This document shows, piece by piece, positions 8,627 through 17,757 of a stretch of 64,000 nucleotides of DNA. Location: positions 214,845 to 278,844 of the forward strand of contig CAJUPT010000001.1 of assembly GCA_910588405.1 (NCBI GenBank), read 5' to 3'. The first letter of the stretch is position 1, and each line of letters begins with the position of its first letter. The DNA comes from an uncultured Lachnospiraceae bacterium (GTDB lineage Bacteria; Bacillota; Clostridia; Lachnospirales; Lachnospiraceae). Under the pieces are notes generated by a model. It was not told the origin of the DNA and did no database searches. It worked only from the letters and a program-made list of their open reading frames with translations. The position numbers and the translations under genes are program-made.

Positions 8627-10735
8627 TTAAGGCTGACCCTGCTTTTGTTTTGAGGACTGTTTTTTTGCTTTCCCCTGAGACGGCTTCCCCGTCTGTCCGC
8701 CCATTTGCTTTCCAGCCTGTTTCTCCGTCTGCTTTCCTGTCTGTCCGTCCGCCTGCTTCCCCGCCTTATAAAACTGCCGGACCACACCAAAATTATGTAA
8801 AAGATGCTGGCGGTAATCCACCCCGGTCACACTGCTGGTTCTTCTTCTGATAAACCCTTCCAGCTTATCCATATATTCCTTCGGCGTAATATCCCCGTTT
8901 GCCACGTAGGTCAGACCCTTTTCCCAGCTGGCGGTCAGCTCCGGATTCAGAAGCTGGCTGACGGAAGCCTTCACCACCTCATACACCAGCTCCCCGAAAA
9001 GGGTGGGGGTGATGGCTTGGGTCTTTTTATTCAGATCCAGATATTTGATATTCACCAGCTTTTTCAAGATCTCCGCCCTGGTGGCGGAGGTGCCGATGCC
9101 GCTGCCCTTGATCTGAGCCCTCAGCTCCTCATCCTCGATCAGCTGACCCGCGTTCTCCATGGCCAGAATCATGGAACCGGAGGCATACCGTTTTGGCGGG
9201 GAGGTTTCTCCCTCCTTCACCTCCAGCTTTTCCACCGGCAGCTCCATCCCTTTTTTCAGCTTCTTCAGCGCCTCGAACAGCTCCGGACTTTTGCAGTCCT
9301 CCTGCTCCTGTTTTTTCGATACCCCGGCCACCTTCAGATAGCCCTCCTCCGCCAGCACTTTAACGCCGGCAAAAAAATGTTCTTCTTTAACGGACAGTTC
9401 CAGCGATACCTTCTCATACACTGCCGCCGGAAAGAAAATGCTTAAAAACCGGCGGACGATCCGCTCGTACACCTTCACCGACAGCTCCGGCAGCCTGCCA
9501 AGAACATTAATGCCCTGCCCCGTGGGAATGATGGCGTAATGATCCGTGATCTGCTTGTCGTTCACATAGCGGGTCTTTGCCAGTCCCTGGTGACGGTTCT
9601 GATTCAGAATCTCCTCCGCCGCCCATTTGACGCCGGGAATCTGTAAAAGCCCCCGGATATTTTTCCCGATTTCCTTGGATACCGCCGTGGAAAGTACCCT
9701 GGCGTCGGTTCGGGGATAAGTTACCAGCTTTTTCTCATACAGCTCCTGCACGATCCGCAGCGTCTCGTCCGGGCTCAGCTTAAAGAGCCTGGAGCACTCA
9801 TTCTGCAGCTCAGCCAGGTTAAACAAAAGGGGCGGATTCTTTTTCTCTTTTTTCTTCTCCATGGATAACAGCTTTGCCGTCACCGGCTCCGGCTGGCTTA
9901 ACGCCTGAATCAGCTCCTCGGCGGTCTCCCGTTTCAGGAAGCCGTTGTCCTTGTACAAAAGAGGGCTGTTTTCATAGCGGCTGCCTTTGACGGCTTTCCA
10001 TTCGCTGTCGAAAACGATGGACGGGGCGGCGGCAATCACCCCGTTCACCTTATAAAACGGCGTCTTCACAAAAGCCCTGATCTCCCGTTCCCGGCTGACC
10101 ACCATGCCCAGAACACATGTCATCACCCGGCCCACCGCCAGGACGCTTCTGTCCTGCCCCATAAACTGAGAGACGGTATTCCCGTATTTCAAAGTCAGCA
10201 GGCGGGAGAAATTGATCCCCATCAGATAGTCCTCCTTCGCCCGCAGATAGGCGGAATCAGACAGATGGTCATACTCCGACAGGTCCTTTGCCTCCCGGAT
10301 TCCGCGAAGAATTTCCTCCTCCGTCTGGGAATCGATCCACACCCGGCGCCGATCCTTGCCGGACACCCCCGCCATCTGCTCTACCAGACGGTATATGTAC
10401 TCTCCCTCCCGCCCGGAGTCGGTACAGACATAGATCACATCCACATCCTTGCGTTTCAGCAGGCCGCTGACGATTCCATACTGCTTTTTCACGCTGTCGA
10501 TCACCTCATATCGGAACTCCTCCGGCAGAAAAGGCAGGGTAGCGAGACTCCATCTTTTTAAAGAAGGATCGTAGGCTTCCGGATAGCTCATCGTAATCAG
10601 ATGACCCACGCACCAGGTAACTACCGACTGCGCCGACTCCAAATAACCGTCCCTGCGGGTAAAATTCTCTTTCAGCGCCTTGGCAAATTCCTGCGCTACG
10701 CTGGGCTTTTCCGCGATATACAGCGATTTTGACAT
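8627..10735 (-). CDS. topB: DNA topoisomerase III
   Basis: A type IA topoisomerase that passes single strands and resolves replication or recombination intermediates. It begins MSKSLYIAEKPSVAQEFAKA, the toprim start of TopB. The acidic DSGREGEY motif follows, and the active-site Tyr lies near residue 338 in LVTYPRTDARVL. There are no C-terminal zinc-finger cysteines. The last 45 or so residues are a Lys/Gln/Gly tail with repeated GKQ units. The frame is open 57 codons further upstream, but the ATG at 10735 has AGGAG at good spacing and matches family N-termini. TopB enzymes of this form are common in Firmicutes chromosomes and in integrative elements; nothing nearby suggests an element here. 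Confidence 0.93.
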   Translation of the reverse strand: MSKSLYIAEKPSVAQEFAKALKENFTRRDGYLESAQSVVTWCVGHLITMSYPEAYDPSLKRWSLATLPFLPEEFRYEVIDSVKKQYGIVSGLLKRKDVDVIYVCTDSGREGEYIYRLVEQMAGVSGKDRRRVWIDSQTEEEILRGIREAKDLSEYDHLSDSAYLRAKEDYLMGINFSRLLTLKYGNTVSQFMGQDRSVLAVGRVMTCVLGMVVSREREIRAFVKTPFYKVNGVIAAAPSIVFDSEWKAVKGSRYENSPLLYKDNGFLKRETAEELIQALSQPEPVTAKLLSMEKKKEKKNPPLLFNLAELQNECSRLFKLSPDETLRIVQELYEKKLVTYPRTDARVLSTAVSKEIGKNIRGLLQIPGVKWAAEEILNQNRHQGLAKTRYVNDKQITDHYAIIPTGQGINVLGRLPELSVKVYERIVRRFLSIFFPAAVYEKVSLELSVKEEHFFAGVKVLAEEGYLKVAGVSKKQEQEDCKSPELFEALKKLKKGMELPVEKLEVKEGETSPPKRYASGSMILAMENAGQLIEDEELRAQIKGSGIGTSATRAEILKKLVNIKYLDLNKKTQAITPTLFGELVYEVVKASVSQLLNPELTASWEKGLTYVANGDITPKEYMDKLEGFIRRRTSSVTGVDYRQHLLHNFGVVRQFYKAGKQADGQTGKQTEKQAGKQMGGQTGKPSQGKAKKQSSKQKQGQP

Positions 10736-10985
10736 GTTATTTCCCACTCCTGACCTGTGATCAATCAATTCAACAAAATGTGTCGCTGACGCAAGATACA
10801 AAGGCTGCCTCCAAATATGAAGACAGCCAACGCCGAATCTTCCGCAACCGCCGCCAAATATCCGCACAAACACGTTTACCCGGCTCACCGAATGCGGGAA
10901 ACACACTTTTTTATCCTATATTACAGGATACCTTCAGACACAGACAATCGTCTCTTCTGACAATCTCCCTCAAGAAACAGAAGTA

Positions 10986-12416
10986 TCAGACATTAATCAC
11001 CCGCATCACATTCGTCTCAATCCGGGCTCCCGGCTCCGTGTCCACGGTGCCGATGCCGGCGGTGATCACCACCATATCGCCGGACTCCACCAGCTCCGCG
11101 TTTTTCACCACCTCCACCGCATTATACATCACGTCGTCGGAGACGGACTCAAAGCCGGTCTTAAGAGGATTGATTCCCCACATCAGCTGCATTTTCCGCA
11201 GCACGCCGGCGTAAGGGGATGTGGAAATCACCCGTGTATGGGGGCGGAACTTGGACACCAGCCTGGCCGTATAGCCTGACATGGTCGGAATCAGGATCGC
11301 CTTCGCGTTCATATGGTAAGCCGTGGCCACAGCCGCATAGCTTACGGCGCTGGAGATGCCCCGCTTCCGGTAGCTGCGCTTCTCATTCAGAACCGCGTCA
11401 TAATCCAGATGGGACTCTGCCTCCACGGCAATCTTGTGCATCATTTTCAGGGCTTCCACCGGATATTTTCCCATGGCGGTCTCCCCCGACAGCATCACGG
11501 CGTCGGTGCCGTCATAGATGGCATTGGCCACGTCCGTCACCTCGGCTCTGGTGGGCCGGGGATTGCGGATCATAGAATCCAGCATCTGGGTGGCGGTAAT
11601 CACCGGCTTAAAGGCGTCATTGCACTTCTTTATCATGGTCTTCTGAATATAGGGCACTTCCTCGGCGGGAATCTCCACACCCAGATCGCCCCTAGCCACC
11701 ATAATGCCGTCGGAGGCTTTCAGAATCGCGTCCAGATTCTCCACGCCCTCCCGGTTCTCGATCTTGGCGATCACCTGCAGATCCGCGTGATTCTCCCACA
11801 GGATATGCTTGATCTCCATAATGGCGTCCGCGTTTCTCACAAAAGAAGCGGCGATAAAATCAAAGCCCTGCTTAATGCCGAACAAAATATCCTCTCTGTC
11901 CTTCTCCGTAATCGGGGGCAGGCCAATCTTCACGTTGGGCACATTGACGCCCTTTCGCATGCCCAACTCTCCGCCGTTTAACACCTTGCAGGTAATATCG
12001 GTGTCCGTTAAGCCCGTCACCTCCAGCTCCAGCAGTCCGTCGTCGATCAGAATCGTAGACCCGATCTCCAGATCCTTCGGCAGCCCGGGATAATTCACAT
12101 ACCCTCTGTGCTGGTCCCCTGTAATCTCCTCTGTGGTCAGCACATAGATATCTCCCTCCCGAAGAGTCACGCTCTTGTTATCCTTTAACAGACCGGTACG
12201 AATCTCAGGCCCTTTTGTATCCAGCAGCGCCGCCACCGGAATGCCCAGCTCCTCTCTCAGCTCCTTCAGCATATTCAGCCGGTTTTTCTGCTCCTCGTAA
12301 GTGCCGTGGGAAAAATTAAACCTGGCAATGTTCATGCCGCCTAAAATCAGCGCCCGCATCACTTCCCGGTCGTCGGAATTCGGTCCCAGCGTGCAGATAA
12401 TTTTCGTCTTTCTCAT
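10986..12416 (-). CDS. pyk: Pyruvate kinase
   Basis: Converts phosphoenolpyruvate and ADP to pyruvate and ATP. The 476-residue protein begins MRKTKIICTLGPNSDD and contains NIARFNFSHG, LLDTKGPEIRTG, the ARGDLGVEIP active-site segment and VMLSGETAMGKYP. It ends at MRVINV, so the extra C-terminal PEP-utiliser-like domain of some Bacillus enzymes is absent. The ATG at 12416 is preferred over the in-frame TTG at 12422 because AAAGGA lies 8 bases upstream of it. The rhomboid-like gene's stop (12419-12421) lies within that ribosome region, so the two are probably cotranscribed. Confidence 0.95.
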   Translation of the reverse strand: MRKTKIICTLGPNSDDREVMRALILGGMNIARFNFSHGTYEEQKNRLNMLKELREELGIPVAALLDTKGPEIRTGLLKDNKSVTLREGDIYVLTTEEITGDQHRGYVNYPGLPKDLEIGSTILIDDGLLELEVTGLTDTDITCKVLNGGELGMRKGVNVPNVKIGLPPITEKDREDILFGIKQGFDFIAASFVRNADAIMEIKHILWENHADLQVIAKIENREGVENLDAILKASDGIMVARGDLGVEIPAEEVPYIQKTMIKKCNDAFKPVITATQMLDSMIRNPRPTRAEVTDVANAIYDGTDAVMLSGETAMGKYPVEALKMMHKIAVEAESHLDYDAVLNEKRSYRKRGISSAVSYAAVATAYHMNAKAILIPTMSGYTARLVSKFRPHTRVISTSPYAGVLRKMQLMWGINPLKTGFESVSDDVMYNAVEVVKNAELVESGDMVVITAGIGTVDTEPGARIETNVMRVINV

Positions 12417-12418
12417 AA

Positions 12419-13309
12419 TCAAGATCCTTTCGTCACATGTTTATGCGTATATAAATGCTCCTGGCAGTACTCATACATGCCGTCGCATTTTGAACAAAAT
12501 CTGAACTCCAAATCTTCCCCGTCCTGCTCCGTCCTTCCGCAGATCGCGCACTTATGTCTGGCAGCCCCCGCCTTCGGCGTCGCCCGTTTCACTCTGGACT
12601 GGTAAATGATTTTCCGCTTCACCTGTTTCGGCGACAGATGGCGCATGCTTCTCATACTGAAGAAAAACAGCAGGAAATTGCCCATGGACACCAGGGCCGA
12701 TATGGCGGATACCAAAGAGGCCGGAATACCGAAGCCCGCCAGGGTCAGAATCATCCTGACCGACATGAGCGGCGACAGCAGCCCTGCCAGGATTACAAGC
12801 CCGAAGTAAGCCCCCTCGATCATGGCAATCCATTTCACCTTGATCGGGATAATCCAGAACAACAGTACCTGCATATCCGGATATTCCGCCGCAAAAGCGA
12901 AAAACAGCGACAGATTCAGATAGGCGGTTCCCATGGAAATATTGATACCGAAAAGCAGGTAGACAAGCAGCGCCGCCACTACATGCAGCAGGATACCTAC
13001 CAGAAAATAAAGATTAAACCTGAAAGCGCCCCACCGGGCCTCCAGATTGCTGCCGATCATATAATAGAACAGCAGAGAGATCAAAAGCGTCAGCACATTT
13101 CCGGCCGGCGGCATCAGGATAAAGGTAAAAATCCGCCAGATCTGCCCGTGGAGAATCGCCTGGGCATTCAGGGACAGCCAGTTTTCATAAATACCACTGC
13201 CGGAGGCCATCAGGACAAAGCCGGCGGCATAGAGGGCAATAATATAACGCATCAGATTGGGAATGGCGTATTTGCCGAATTTCCGCTCCAGTTTTGAGAT
13301 CCAGTTCAT
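12419..13309 (-). CDS. Rhomboid-like membrane protein with C-terminal zinc-binding tail
   Basis: A 296-residue integral membrane protein with about six hydrophobic helices and the rhomboid-like QIWRIFTF segment after the first helix. The GxSG serine motif of active rhomboid proteases is not seen; the matching region reads NISMGTAY. After the last helix a basic linker leads to a Cys-rich tail (CAIC, CSKC, YCQEH) suited to bind zinc. It is therefore more likely an inactive rhomboid-fold protein than a protease (inference). Twenty bases separate it from corA upstream and its stop abuts pyk downstream. The role is unknown. Confidence 0.7.
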   Translation of the reverse strand: MNWISKLERKFGKYAIPNLMRYIIALYAAGFVLMASGSGIYENWLSLNAQAILHGQIWRIFTFILMPPAGNVLTLLISLLFYYMIGSNLEARWGAFRFNLYFLVGILLHVVAALLVYLLFGINISMGTAYLNLSLFFAFAAEYPDMQVLLFWIIPIKVKWIAMIEGAYFGLVILAGLLSPLMSVRMILTLAGFGIPASLVSAISALVSMGNFLLFFFSMRSMRHLSPKQVKRKIIYQSRVKRATPKAGAARHKCAICGRTEQDGEDLEFRFCSKCDGMYEYCQEHLYTHKHVTKGS

Positions 13310-13329
13310 TGCATCTACCTCTTATCATA

Positions 13330-14271
13330 CTAAAACATATTCGCCCGGAACAAAATCCAGACGACAACCAGCGACACGACAAAAGAAAACAGCACCACGC
13401 CGCCGAATCCGTAGGGGCTGCCAGCAAAAGGCATCCCGGCCAGATTCACATTCATGCCGTAAAAGCTGGCGACAATGGTGGGGATGGACATCACGATAGT
13501 CACCGAGGCCAGAAACTTCATCATCGTGTTCTGATTATTGGAAATAATCGAGGCGAAAGCGTCTCTCGTGCCGCTTAAAATGCCGCTGTAAATATTCGCC
13601 ATCTCAATCGCCTGCTTATTCTCGATAATAACGTCCTCCAGAAGCTCCTCGTCCTCCGGATACTTCTTAATCTTCTCAGACCGCAGAAGCTTCTCCAACA
13701 CTACCTCGTTGGAGCGCAGAGAGGTGGTAAAATAAACCAGGCTCTTTTCCAGCTCCAGAACCTCGATCAGTTCTTCATTTTTCGAAGACTTGTTCAGCCT
13801 GGTCTCCACTTCCTCGCTCTTTTTATCGATAATGCGAAGATAGTGTAAATACCAGGAGGCATTTTTATACAGAATCTGTAAAATAAAGCGGGTTTTCCAG
13901 TAGGTGTTAAAGCCTCTGACCCGCCCCTCCATAAACGCGGTAAGGATCGGCGTCTCCATCAGGCAGACGGTAATCATAATGTCTTCCCGCATGATAATGC
14001 CCATGGGAATCGTTCCGTACCAGTCTTTTTCATTCCGTTCCTCAATAATCGGGATATCCACCAGGATCAGCGTATAATGATCCTCCATCTCGATACGGGA
14101 ACGTTCCTCTTCATCCAAAGGGGCTTTCAGATCGTCGATATCAATCTCATAGCGGGCCGAAACCTCCAGAATCTCCGCCGCCGTGGGATTCGTCAGCGCA
14201 ATCCAGCCGCCGGTTTCCGGTTCCGTCCTCTCCCTGATTTTTCCATCCTCTGATCTAAAATACTTTACCAT
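13330..14271 (-). CDS. corA: CorA-family magnesium/divalent cation transporter
   Basis: A 313-residue protein with a large soluble N-terminal domain, a long coiled-coil-forming helix and two C-terminal transmembrane helices. The signature YGMN loop, which forms the channel entrance, is present (ASFYGMNVNLAGMP). The last helix is short and ends RANMF. An in-frame GTG lies two codons upstream, but the ATG at 14271 has AAGGGG 5 bases away. The gene is followed after 20 bases by the rhomboid-like gene and then pyk, suggesting one transcription unit. Confidence 0.9.
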   Translation of the reverse strand: MVKYFRSEDGKIRERTEPETGGWIALTNPTAAEILEVSARYEIDIDDLKAPLDEEERSRIEMEDHYTLILVDIPIIEERNEKDWYGTIPMGIIMREDIMITVCLMETPILTAFMEGRVRGFNTYWKTRFILQILYKNASWYLHYLRIIDKKSEEVETRLNKSSKNEELIEVLELEKSLVYFTTSLRSNEVVLEKLLRSEKIKKYPEDEELLEDVIIENKQAIEMANIYSGILSGTRDAFASIISNNQNTMMKFLASVTIVMSIPTIVASFYGMNVNLAGMPFAGSPYGFGGVVLFSFVVSLVVVWILFRANMF

Positions 14272-14360
14272 AAGCACCCCTTCGCTCCTTGCTCTTACCG
14301 ACTATTATATTGATAATCCGCTCCTTTGTCAAATCACAGGCTTTCAAACCCGTTTAAGGA

Positions 14361-14410
14361 AAACAAGAGAACTGCCGCCAGCGACTGGCACAGCACTTCT
14401 CTTGCCTTTT
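14361..14410 (-). terminator. Rho-independent terminator of the pro operon
   Basis: On the minus strand a long stem (GCAAGAGAA ... TTCTCTTG, extended by GCC/GGC pairs) ends in TTTTCC, about 90 bases after the proA stop. Confidence 0.75.
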
Positions 14411-14496
14411 CAAACCGCCCAACAGGCTCCTCTTTTCTGTTCAGCATGCCGCCTCATTCACATCAGATCAAAACCGACGCAGGACATTACACGGTC

Positions 14497-15741
14497 TTAA
14501 GGCCGTACCTGCCCGTTTCCGTAAATAATATATTTCGTAGTCGTCAGCGCCTCAAGCCCCATAGGCCCCCTGGCATGGAGCTTCTGGGTGCTGATGCCGA
14601 TCTCCGCGCCGAAACCGAACTCAAAGCCGTCGGTGAACCGGGTTGAGGCATTGACATAGACGGCCGCCGCGTCCACCTCGTCCAGAAACCGCTGGGCATT
14701 TTTATAGCTTTCAGTGATAATCGCCTCAGAATGACCGGTGTTATACCGGTTGATATGGTCGATGGCCTCGTCCAGGGAAGCTACCGTCTTGATCGAAATC
14801 ATATAGTCCAGATATTCCTTTCCCCAGTCCTCCTCCGTGGCCGGCTGCGCAAAGGAAATCGCCTGACACACTGTCTCGTCGCCCCTGATCTCCACATGGG
14901 CCTGGCACAGCTTCTCTCCCAGCACCTCCATCAGAGGATCGGCCACATTTTTATGAATCAGCAGGGATTCGCAGGCGTTGCACACGCCCACCCGCTGGGT
15001 TTTGGCATTCATAATGATATCCACTGCCATGGCAAGGTCTGCGGATTCATCCACATAAATATGGCAGTTGCCGGTTCCGGTCTCGATCACCGGGATCGTG
15101 CTGTTGTTCACCACCGCCTGAATCAGCCCCGCGCCCCCTCTGGGAATCAGCACGTCGATATATTGGTTCAGCTTCATCAGACGGCTGGTAGTCTCCCGGT
15201 CAGTGGACTCTAAAAGCTGTACGCTGTCCGGATTCAGGCCGCACCGGGAAAGGGCGTCCCGGATCACCTTTGTAATCGCCATATTGGAATGGATGGCGTC
15301 GCTGCCGCCTTTTAAGATCACAGCGTTGCCGGTTTTAAAACAGAGGCCGAAAGCGTCCGCCGTCACATTCGGGCGGGACTCATAGATGATGCCCACCACG
15401 CCGAGGGGCACCCGTTTTTTTCCGACCATCAGGCCGTTGGGCCGCTTTTTCATGGAAAGCACCTCGCCCACCGGGTCGTCAAGGGCCACGATCTGCATAA
15501 GCCCCCCGGCCATCCCCTGGATGCGCTCCTTCGTCAGCTGCAAACGGTCCAGCAGCCCCTGGCTCATACCGTTTTCCCGGCCTGCCGCCATATCGGTTTC
15601 ATTTTCCCCGAGCAGATAGTCTGACTCCCGGATTAACGCCTGGGCTACGGCCTCCAGTCCTTTATTCTTTTCCGTCACGCCGGCCCCGTTTAACTGCCGG
15701 GCTGCCTCTTTGGCTCTGCGGCCCATTTCCTCTAAATTCAT
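14497..15741 (-). CDS. proA: Gamma-glutamyl phosphate reductase
   Basis: Second step of proline synthesis: NADPH-dependent reduction of gamma-glutamyl phosphate to glutamate semialdehyde. The 414-residue aldehyde-dehydrogenase-fold protein shows GVVGIIYESRPNVT, the VILKGGSDA cofactor segment and the catalytic-Cys region VGVCNACESLL. Near the end, NASTRFTDGFEFG is a ProA hallmark. The ATG at 15741 has GGAGG 5 bases upstream; a TTG four codons earlier is less likely. It is the last gene of the proB / DUF896 / fau / proA group. A palindromic element fills the gap to the preceding gene. Confidence 0.96.
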   Translation of the reverse strand: MNLEEMGRRAKEAARQLNGAGVTEKNKGLEAVAQALIRESDYLLGENETDMAAGRENGMSQGLLDRLQLTKERIQGMAGGLMQIVALDDPVGEVLSMKKRPNGLMVGKKRVPLGVVGIIYESRPNVTADAFGLCFKTGNAVILKGGSDAIHSNMAITKVIRDALSRCGLNPDSVQLLESTDRETTSRLMKLNQYIDVLIPRGGAGLIQAVVNNSTIPVIETGTGNCHIYVDESADLAMAVDIIMNAKTQRVGVCNACESLLIHKNVADPLMEVLGEKLCQAHVEIRGDETVCQAISFAQPATEEDWGKEYLDYMISIKTVASLDEAIDHINRYNTGHSEAIITESYKNAQRFLDEVDAAAVYVNASTRFTDGFEFGFGAEIGISTQKLHARGPMGLEALTTTKYIIYGNGQVRP

Positions 15742-15756
15742 ATCGGCCTCCAATTT

Positions 15757-15882
15757 AGTTCCGCTACAGTCCTTCCAATCCCCCTGACCTGAAAGAATTT
15801 CCGGCCGTAGTCACGTCCGTAAATCCTTTCGGGGATTGTTCGGACTTCCGCTGTTTAATTACAGTTCCGCTACAGTCCTGCT
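15757..15882 (-). repeat. Palindromic intergenic element, type B, copy 1
   Basis: Begins just upstream of the proA ribosome site. The outer arms AATCCCC / GGGGATT and inner arms GAAAGAATTT / AAATCCTTTC form a long stem capped by a CGT/ACG mini-stem. It is followed by a second copy of the end sequence AGTTCCGCTACAGTCCT. Arms differ from the other copies in this window but stay complementary. Confidence 0.75.
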
Positions 15883-15894
15883 ACAATAAAACTA

Positions 15895-16443
15895 TCAATA
15901 GCTGGTACTCTCTGTCACCAGCAGATCGATCAAAATATCATGAGGCTCATAGGGCACCGCCTCCAGCACCTGAAAATCAAAGGCCAGCGCCACCTTGTAA
16001 TGGGTGTTGGGCTTTTCTAAGTATCTGTCATAGAAGCCTCCGCCGTAGCCCACTCTGTGATGGGTCTTGTCGAAGGCCACGCCCGGCATAATAAACAGCG
16101 CATCTTTTTCATTCGCCACCTTGCAGGACTTCTTGGGCTCCCGGATTCCGAAATAACCGGATTCCAGATCGTCAAGCCCGTCCAGGTAACAGAAAACCAG
16201 ATCCTTGCCCTCTACTCTCGGCACTGCCACCCGTTTTCCGTCCTCCAGCGCCTTGAAGATAATGCTGTCCGTCATCACCTCATGGTTGTAGTCAATATAG
16301 GCATACACGCAAGCGGCCTGGCCATACTGGGGCAGCTTCGCCACCGCCTCCGCGATTTTCTCGCTGTTCTGCGCCACCTGCTCGTCGGTCGCCGCGTCCC
16401 TCTGTTCTTTAATATAGCGTCTTACTTCTTTTTTTGTTTCCAT
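15895..16443 (-). CDS. fau: 5-formyltetrahydrofolate cyclo-ligase
   Basis: A 182-residue ATP-dependent enzyme that returns 5-formyl-THF to the folate pool as 5,10-methenyl-THF. Conserved blocks are the N-terminal KKEVRRYIKEQRDA helix, the FIMPGVAFD region and the closing GYGGGFYDRYL nucleotide-binding loop. ATG with AGGAGGGG upstream. It lies inside the proline operon, between DUF896 and proA, a fairly common arrangement in this group of bacteria (general knowledge). The gap to DUF896 is about 140 bases, so a separate promoter is possible. Confidence 0.92.
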   Translation of the reverse strand: METKKEVRRYIKEQRDAATDEQVAQNSEKIAEAVAKLPQYGQAACVYAYIDYNHEVMTDSIIFKALEDGKRVAVPRVEGKDLVFCYLDGLDDLESGYFGIREPKKSCKVANEKDALFIMPGVAFDKTHHRVGYGGGFYDRYLEKPNTHYKVALAFDFQVLEAVPYEPHDILIDLLVTESTSY

Positions 16444-16585
16444 TCTTACTACCCCTCCTAAAATGATTTCATAAATTTATGTCAATCATATCGATTGATT
16501 TCCACATGCGGTAACGCAATAAATTTGCCAGACATCTTAAACAGGCCAGCATATCCGGCATCAATATTCCAAATTTGATCCGCTT

Positions 16586-16819
16586 TTATGATGTTAAATG
16601 GTTTTTCATCCGTTCGTCATGCCGTTTTTTCACATCAGTTACCGTTCCGTCCGGATTCTGAATCTTCATGGATTCCAGCGCGCCTTTCAGATTCCCTCTG
16701 ATCGCCGCGATATATTCCTTCCTGAGCCGGTCCTGCTCCGCCTTCTCCTCCGGCGTCAGCCCCGGCCCCTTGGATTTATGATAAAGTTCGTTTATTCTGT
16801 CAATGGTTTTTTCGTCCAT
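16586..16819 (-). CDS. DUF896 (YnzC-type) small protein
   Basis: A 77-residue all-helical protein beginning MDEKTIDRINELYHKSK, with the TPEEKAEQDRLRKEYI segment diagnostic of DUF896/YnzC. B. subtilis YnzC is a small SOS-associated helical-hairpin protein of unclear function. The start ATG has AGAGG 9 bases away and lies only 3 bases beyond the proB stop, so the two genes are translationally close. Confidence 0.85.
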   Translation of the reverse strand: MDEKTIDRINELYHKSKGPGLTPEEKAEQDRLRKEYIAAIRGNLKGALESMKIQNPDGTVTDVKKRHDERMKNHLTS

Positions 16820-16822
16820 CTT

Positions 16823-17665
16823 TTAATACCTCTCCACATACCGGTACAAATCAAAATTTTTATTCTTGTGGGCGAGAAACAATGTCCCGCATGGTTCCCC
16901 TTCCATGATCCGGTAGATATTCTCCACATCCGCCCCGTTGGCGATCACCATGTCGGCCCCTGCGTCGGTGGCCATGCGGGCGGCCATCAGCTTGGCCTGC
17001 ATGCCCCCCGTGCCCAGGGAGCTGCCGCTGCTCTCCTTGCCCATCGCCAGCAGGTCCTCCGTGATTTCCGAGACGATCTGAATCAGCATCGCCTCCTGAT
17101 TCTGATTCGGGTCGTCAGTGTAAAGCCCGTCGATATCCGACAATAAAATCAGCAGATCCGCCCCCACCAGTCCGGCCACAATGGCGGAGAGCCTGTCATT
17201 GTCCCCAAATTCAATCTCATGGGTGGCCACCGTGTCATTCTCATTCACCACGGGAACCACGCCCAGCTTTAACAATTCCTCAAATGTATTTTTCGCGTTC
17301 AGCCTGCTTAAGCCGTCCAGAATGCTGTACTTGGTCAGAAGCACCTGGGCCGCCGTCTGGTTGTACTCCGCAAAAAGCCGCTGATAGGTCATCATCAGCC
17401 TGGCCTGGCCCACTGCCGCCAGCGCCTGCTTTTCAGAGGTCTTCTCCGGCTTCTGTTCCACGCCGAGCGCCTGCCGCCCCACGGCGATCGCGCCAGAGGA
17501 TACCAGAACCACGTCTTTTCCTTCCCCCCGCAGCTGGCAGATTACCCGCACCAGCTTCTCGATCTTCCGCAGGTCCAGATGCCCGCTTTCCCTGATGGTC
17601 AGGGAAGAGGAGCCGATCTTGATCACGATTCGTCTTTTGTTTTTTAACTGTTCTCTGCCGTCCAA
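16823..17665 (-). CDS. proB: Glutamate 5-kinase, short form
   Basis: First and feedback-controlled step of proline synthesis, phosphorylating glutamate. The 280-residue amino-acid-kinase domain shows RRIVIKIGSSSLT, VSSGAIAVGRQALG, VVNENDTVA and the SSLGTGGMQAKLMAA nucleotide loop. The C-terminal PUA domain of the E. coli enzyme (367 residues) is absent, as in many Firmicutes. No ATG exists before the conserved core. The start is a TTG at 17665 with a GGGGGA site 8 bases upstream. It heads the proB / DUF896 / fau / proA unit. Confidence 0.94.
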   Translation of the reverse strand: MDGREQLKNKRRIVIKIGSSSLTIRESGHLDLRKIEKLVRVICQLRGEGKDVVLVSSGAIAVGRQALGVEQKPEKTSEKQALAAVGQARLMMTYQRLFAEYNQTAAQVLLTKYSILDGLSRLNAKNTFEELLKLGVVPVVNENDTVATHEIEFGDNDRLSAIVAGLVGADLLILLSDIDGLYTDDPNQNQEAMLIQIVSEITEDLLAMGKESSGSSLGTGGMQAKLMAARMATDAGADMVIANGADVENIYRIMEGEPCGTLFLAHKNKNFDLYRYVERY

Positions 17666-17757
17666 CTTTGCTGTCCCCCGGCCGTTACGCGCCGGCCTTT
17701 TTTCGTGTCATTTTCTTACACAGACAATTCTACACCATTCAATGCAAATAGTAAACC

